From Pseudomonadota bacterium (GTDB taxonomy: Bacteria > Pseudomonadota > Gammaproteobacteria > Pseudomonadales > Pseudomonadaceae), in assembly GCA_023388335.1 (NCBI GenBank), contig JAEWGL010000079.1, forward strand, positions 16,912 to 80,911: DNA of 64,000 nucleotides, written 5' to 3'. The notes below the pieces were generated by a model, which was given only the letters and a program-made list of their open reading frames with translations, was not told the DNA's origin and ran no database searches. Below, piece after piece: positions 62,401 to 64,000 of this stretch. How positions within the stretch are numbered: the stretch's first letter is position 1; the number at the start of each line of letters is the position of its first letter. The translations under genes were made by a program, and so were the position numbers.

Positions 62401-62508
62401 CAGGCGCGGGAAGGCAATGGTACCGAGCAGGACCAGCGCGAAGGTCAGCAGCAGGGTGGCCACCGGGTGGTCGATGCACCAGGCCGAGACCCCGTTGCGG
62501 CCGGTCAT
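59416..62508 (-). CDS. RND efflux pump, HAE1 type (MdtB/MuxB-like)
   Basis: 1030-residue inner-membrane proton-driven drug efflux pump with 12 membrane helices and two periplasmic loops. The N-terminus is MTGRNGVSAWCIDHPVATLL. Proton-relay aspartates are in VVDDAIVVVENI; the GGVVGRLFKEFALT region is typical of MdtB/MdtC/MuxB/C pumps. It lacks the features of HME metal pumps of the CzcA type. Its start overlaps the adaptor end by 4 bases. Only one pump gene is present, unlike MdtBC or MuxBC. Confidence 0.95.
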   Translation of the reverse strand: MTGRNGVSAWCIDHPVATLLLTFALVLLGTIAFPRLPVAPLPEADFPTIQVTAQLPGASPETMASSVATPLEVQFSAIPGMTQMTSTSALGSTNLILQFTLDKSIDTAAQEVQAAINTAASRLPQDLPNPPTWRKVNPADSPVLVLTVSSAQMPGSELSDYAETLLARQLSQIDGVGLINITGQLRPAIRVQAQPEKLAAIGLTLADVRQAIQQTSLNLAKGALYGEHSVSTIAANDQLFHPQDYARLIVSYRDGAPVHLQDVATVVNGAENAYVKAWSGEQPGLNLAVFRQPGANIVDTVDRVLDALPRLQEMLPASVEVSVLNDRTQTIRASLHEVELTLMIAVALVIGVMALFLRQWSATLVVSSVLGVSLIASCAFMYIFGFSLNNLTLVAIVISVGFVVDDAIVVVENIHRHLEAGEDSRTAAIKGAGEIGFTVVSISFSLIAAFIPLLFMGGVVGRLFKEFALTATFTILISVVVSLTLAPTLCALFMRKAPKEQHGGFGQRLLRGYEKILDRALAHQRVTLGVFGVTLALAVAGYVAIPKGFFPLQDTGFILGTSEAAADISYPAMIEKHKALAKVIEADPAVRAFSHAVGVTGSNQTIANGRFWIALKPRGERDVSATELIDRLRPKLAEIPGVVLYLRAGQDINLSSGPSRTQYQYVLKSNDGMALNLWTQRLTERLRENPALRDLSNDLQLGASVTHIDIDRQAAARFGLTTTDVDQALYDAFGQRQISEFQTETNQYKVILELDTRQRGKAESLNFFYLRSPLSGEMVPLSALAKVAAPSTGPLSISHDGLFPAANLSFNLAPGVALGDAVKILDRTQRELGMPDAIVGSFQGAAQAFQSSLSSQPWLILAALVAVYIILGVLYESFVHPLTIISTLPSAGLGALVLLWLMGQDFSIMGLIGVVLLIGIVKKNGILLIDFALDAQRRLGLAPEQAIHQACLARFRPIIMTTLAALLGAVPLMFGFGPGAELRQPLGIAVVGGLLVSQALTLFTTPVIYLALERLFHRRQAAHAAAPTAS

Positions 62509-63668
62509 GGCCGGCTCCTGCGCTCGGCGACTTCGTTGCTGGCCGGGGCCTCGGGGGCGACCTCGACCCGCGCGCCGGGCTTGAGCCGCGACTGTCCATC
62601 GAGGACCAGTCGGTCGCCTGCCTTGACCCCGGCGATGATGTTCAGGTCGCTGTCCTGGTACAGCACCTGGATAGGCACGCTACTGACCGTGTCGCCGTCC
62701 AGCCGGTAGACGAAATAGCCGTCGATGCCCCGCTGCACTACCGGAGGCGGCACCACCAGAGTCTTCTCGTCCACGGCCGTGCGCAGCTTCACCGTGACCA
62801 ACTGGCCGGGCCACAGGCGCGCATCGGCGTTGGCGAACTCGGCCTTGACCCGCACGGTGCCGGTGGTAGCCGAGACCTGGTTGTCGATCAGCGTCAGGTG
62901 GCCTTCAGCGAGCAGGTTGCTCTGGCCATTGGCATCCAGGTAGGCCTCGACCACGGCGGGGGTTGCGGCACTGAGCAGACCTTGCAGGGTCGGCAGCATC
63001 TGTTGCGGCACCGAGAACTCGACAGCGATCGGGTCGATCTGGGTGACGCTGAACAGGCCCTGAGCATCGGCGACGCGCAGGAAGTTGCCTTCATCGACAT
63101 TACGGATGCCGACCCTGCCGGTGACCGGCGAGCGGATCTGGGTGAAGGAAAGCTGCACCTGGGCGTTGGCGATGGCGGCTTGATTGCCTTTTACCGTGGC
63201 CTGCAATTGATGGTACAGCGCCTGCTGCTGGTCCAGGGTCTGGCGCGATACGCCATTGTCGGTACTGAGCAGGCGATAGCGCTTGAGGTCGATCCCCGCC
63301 ACCTGCAATTGCGCCTGGCTCTGGCCCAGTTGCGCGCGGGCTTGCTCCAGGTTGGCGCGGATGGCCCGGTCGTCCAGGGTTGCCAGCAGATCGCCGGCCT
63401 TGACCCATTGGCCCTCCTTGACCAGCACCTTGGTCAGCACGCCCTCGACCTGAGGACGCACCTGCACACTGTGCAGCGACAGCACCGAGCCGATGGCGCT
63501 GGTGTAACGCGGGACGTCCTGCTGATCGACGCTGACCACCCGCACCGGAATGGCCGTTTGGGTGCTCCTGGCCGGGGTGCTTGAACGCTGGCTCAGCCAC
63601 CAGGCCAGGGCAGCCAGGGCGACCAGGGCCAGGAGGGCAGCTACGAGGAAGCGGGATGAACGTCGCAT
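62505..63668 (-). CDS. RND periplasmic adaptor subunit (MdtA-like)
   Basis: 387-residue membrane-fusion protein. N-terminal membrane anchor (LVAALLALVALAALAWWLSQ), lipoyl half-motifs (VRPQVEGVLTKVLVKEGQWV and RSPVTGRVGIRNVDEGNFLR), a coiled-coil hairpin between them, and beta-barrel domains. I start at MRRSSRF; a TTG seven codons upstream is also in frame. First gene of a four-gene operon; no outer-membrane channel gene follows, so it must use a TolC-type protein from elsewhere. Confidence 0.92.
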   Translation of the reverse strand: MRRSSRFLVAALLALVALAALAWWLSQRSSTPARSTQTAIPVRVVSVDQQDVPRYTSAIGSVLSLHSVQVRPQVEGVLTKVLVKEGQWVKAGDLLATLDDRAIRANLEQARAQLGQSQAQLQVAGIDLKRYRLLSTDNGVSRQTLDQQQALYHQLQATVKGNQAAIANAQVQLSFTQIRSPVTGRVGIRNVDEGNFLRVADAQGLFSVTQIDPIAVEFSVPQQMLPTLQGLLSAATPAVVEAYLDANGQSNLLAEGHLTLIDNQVSATTGTVRVKAEFANADARLWPGQLVTVKLRTAVDEKTLVVPPPVVQRGIDGYFVYRLDGDTVSSVPIQVLYQDSDLNIIAGVKAGDRLVLDGQSRLKPGARVEVAPEAPASNEVAERRSRP

Positions 63669-63747
63669 GCAGGTCGGGCACCTAGCCAAAGGGAGGGAGA
63701 CGGTTTTCTGTAAACAAGCTTATAACGGCTGGATCGGGTCAGCAGGG

Positions 63748-63773
63748 TGACGTCAGGCTGACAGCCGTGACAG
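63748..63773 (-). promoter_or_regulatory. Putative response-regulator binding repeats before the RND operon
   Basis: TGACGTCA (63748-63755) is followed by two TGACAG boxes (63759-63764 and 63768-63773) with a 9-bp period. On the minus strand a TATAAG (near 63720) could be the -10. This is a plausible site for autogenous control by the OmpR-type regulator. Confidence 0.45.
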
Positions 63774-63840
63774 TTTCGACTGAAGATCGGACCCTGGCTA
63801 CCCAGGGTATGGCTTGAGATCCGACCATGGCTACCAGGTG

Positions 63841-64000
63841 CATGCCTTTGGCGTTGTGGCGCCCTTGAGATCGCGACCGCGCAGCGGTCGCAACCCCTGT
63901 AACCGCGCTGCACCAGACAGATCGAGATGGCTGGCTTTACGGCCGCTTCGCGGCCGATCGCAGGACAAGCCAGCTCCTTGGGTGGCCGCCGCGCTGCAGA
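63841..64000 (+). repeat. Tail repeat plus copy 2-type core at the window edge
   Basis: 63841-63873 matches the inverted tail repeat at 34769-34801 in 31 of 33 positions. 63874-63977 matches 34517-34620 in 102 of 104 positions. The last 15 or so bases resemble the beginning of the right flank of copy 2 (GCCGCGC...TGCAGA), so the element continues beyond the window. Confidence 0.85.

Noticed and set aside
59143..62709. Plus-strand open frame of nearly 1190 codons
   Set aside because: It is antisense to the RND pump gene, whose codon use and motifs are clear. The translated frame is rich in Gly, Gln, His, Asp and Val with no domain, which is typical of the mirror frame of a high-GC gene.

Overview
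The window is GC-rich chromosomal DNA from a fluorescent pseudomonad, very probably the Pseudomonas putida group. The order moeB-murI-pagL-phrB-merR, hemH, uraA-upp-hpt-mqo, CoA ligase-DUF1302-DUF1329-luxR, pta, trxB-nadC-ampDE and cra-fruBKA is the one I recall from P. putida KT2440 (roughly PP_0735 to PP_0799). That match is from memory and was not checked. I see no tRNA, rRNA, CRISPR array, intact insertion sequence or phage.

Layout. 0-2 kb: the end of moeB, murI and a lipid A deacylase. 2-6.5 kb: a minus-strand light/DNA-repair block of FAD oxidoreductase, DUF523-DUF1722 protein, MerR-type regulator lacking the cobalamin photosensor residues, and photolyase, with two TGTACA-N12 operators. 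6.5-14 kb: SDR protein, ferrochelatase, uracil and purine salvage, malate:quinone oxidoreductase. 14.6-23.3 kb: small conserved proteins, acyltransferase, SRAP protein, M48 protease lipoprotein, a GDT1-type Mn exporter behind a yybP-ykoY riboswitch, rsmC, a 2-hydroxyacid dehydrogenase and a LysE exporter. 23.4-31.7 kb: fatty-acyl-CoA ligase, DUF1302, DUF1329 and a MalT-like LuxR regulator. 31.8-34.1 kb: a response regulator with TPR output overlapping a soluble histidine kinase. 34.1-34.9 kb: a block of dispersed repeats.

34.9-48 kb: OmpA-like lipoprotein, pta, slyD, glutathione peroxidase, glycosyltransferase, a probable chemoreceptor remnant, cysZ, peroxiredoxin and thioredoxin reductase, nadC, ampDE, tatD. 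47-54 kb: cra and the divergent fruBKA fructose phosphotransferase operon, with a Cra operator between them. 54-57 kb: small proteins, a truncated GGDEF gene abutting a repeat copy, an OprD-family porin. 57.3-63.7 kb: a minus-strand operon of RND adaptor, RND pump, response regulator and sensor kinase without an outer-membrane channel gene.

The observations most worth pursuing are the B12-less light regulator with its two operators; a modular repeat whose similar flanks surround different palindromic cores and which abuts a broken GGDEF gene; the Mn riboswitch with an alternative hairpin that competes with its closing helix; the CoA ligase/DUF1302/DUF1329/LuxR cluster; and the TPR response regulator with a sensorless kinase.
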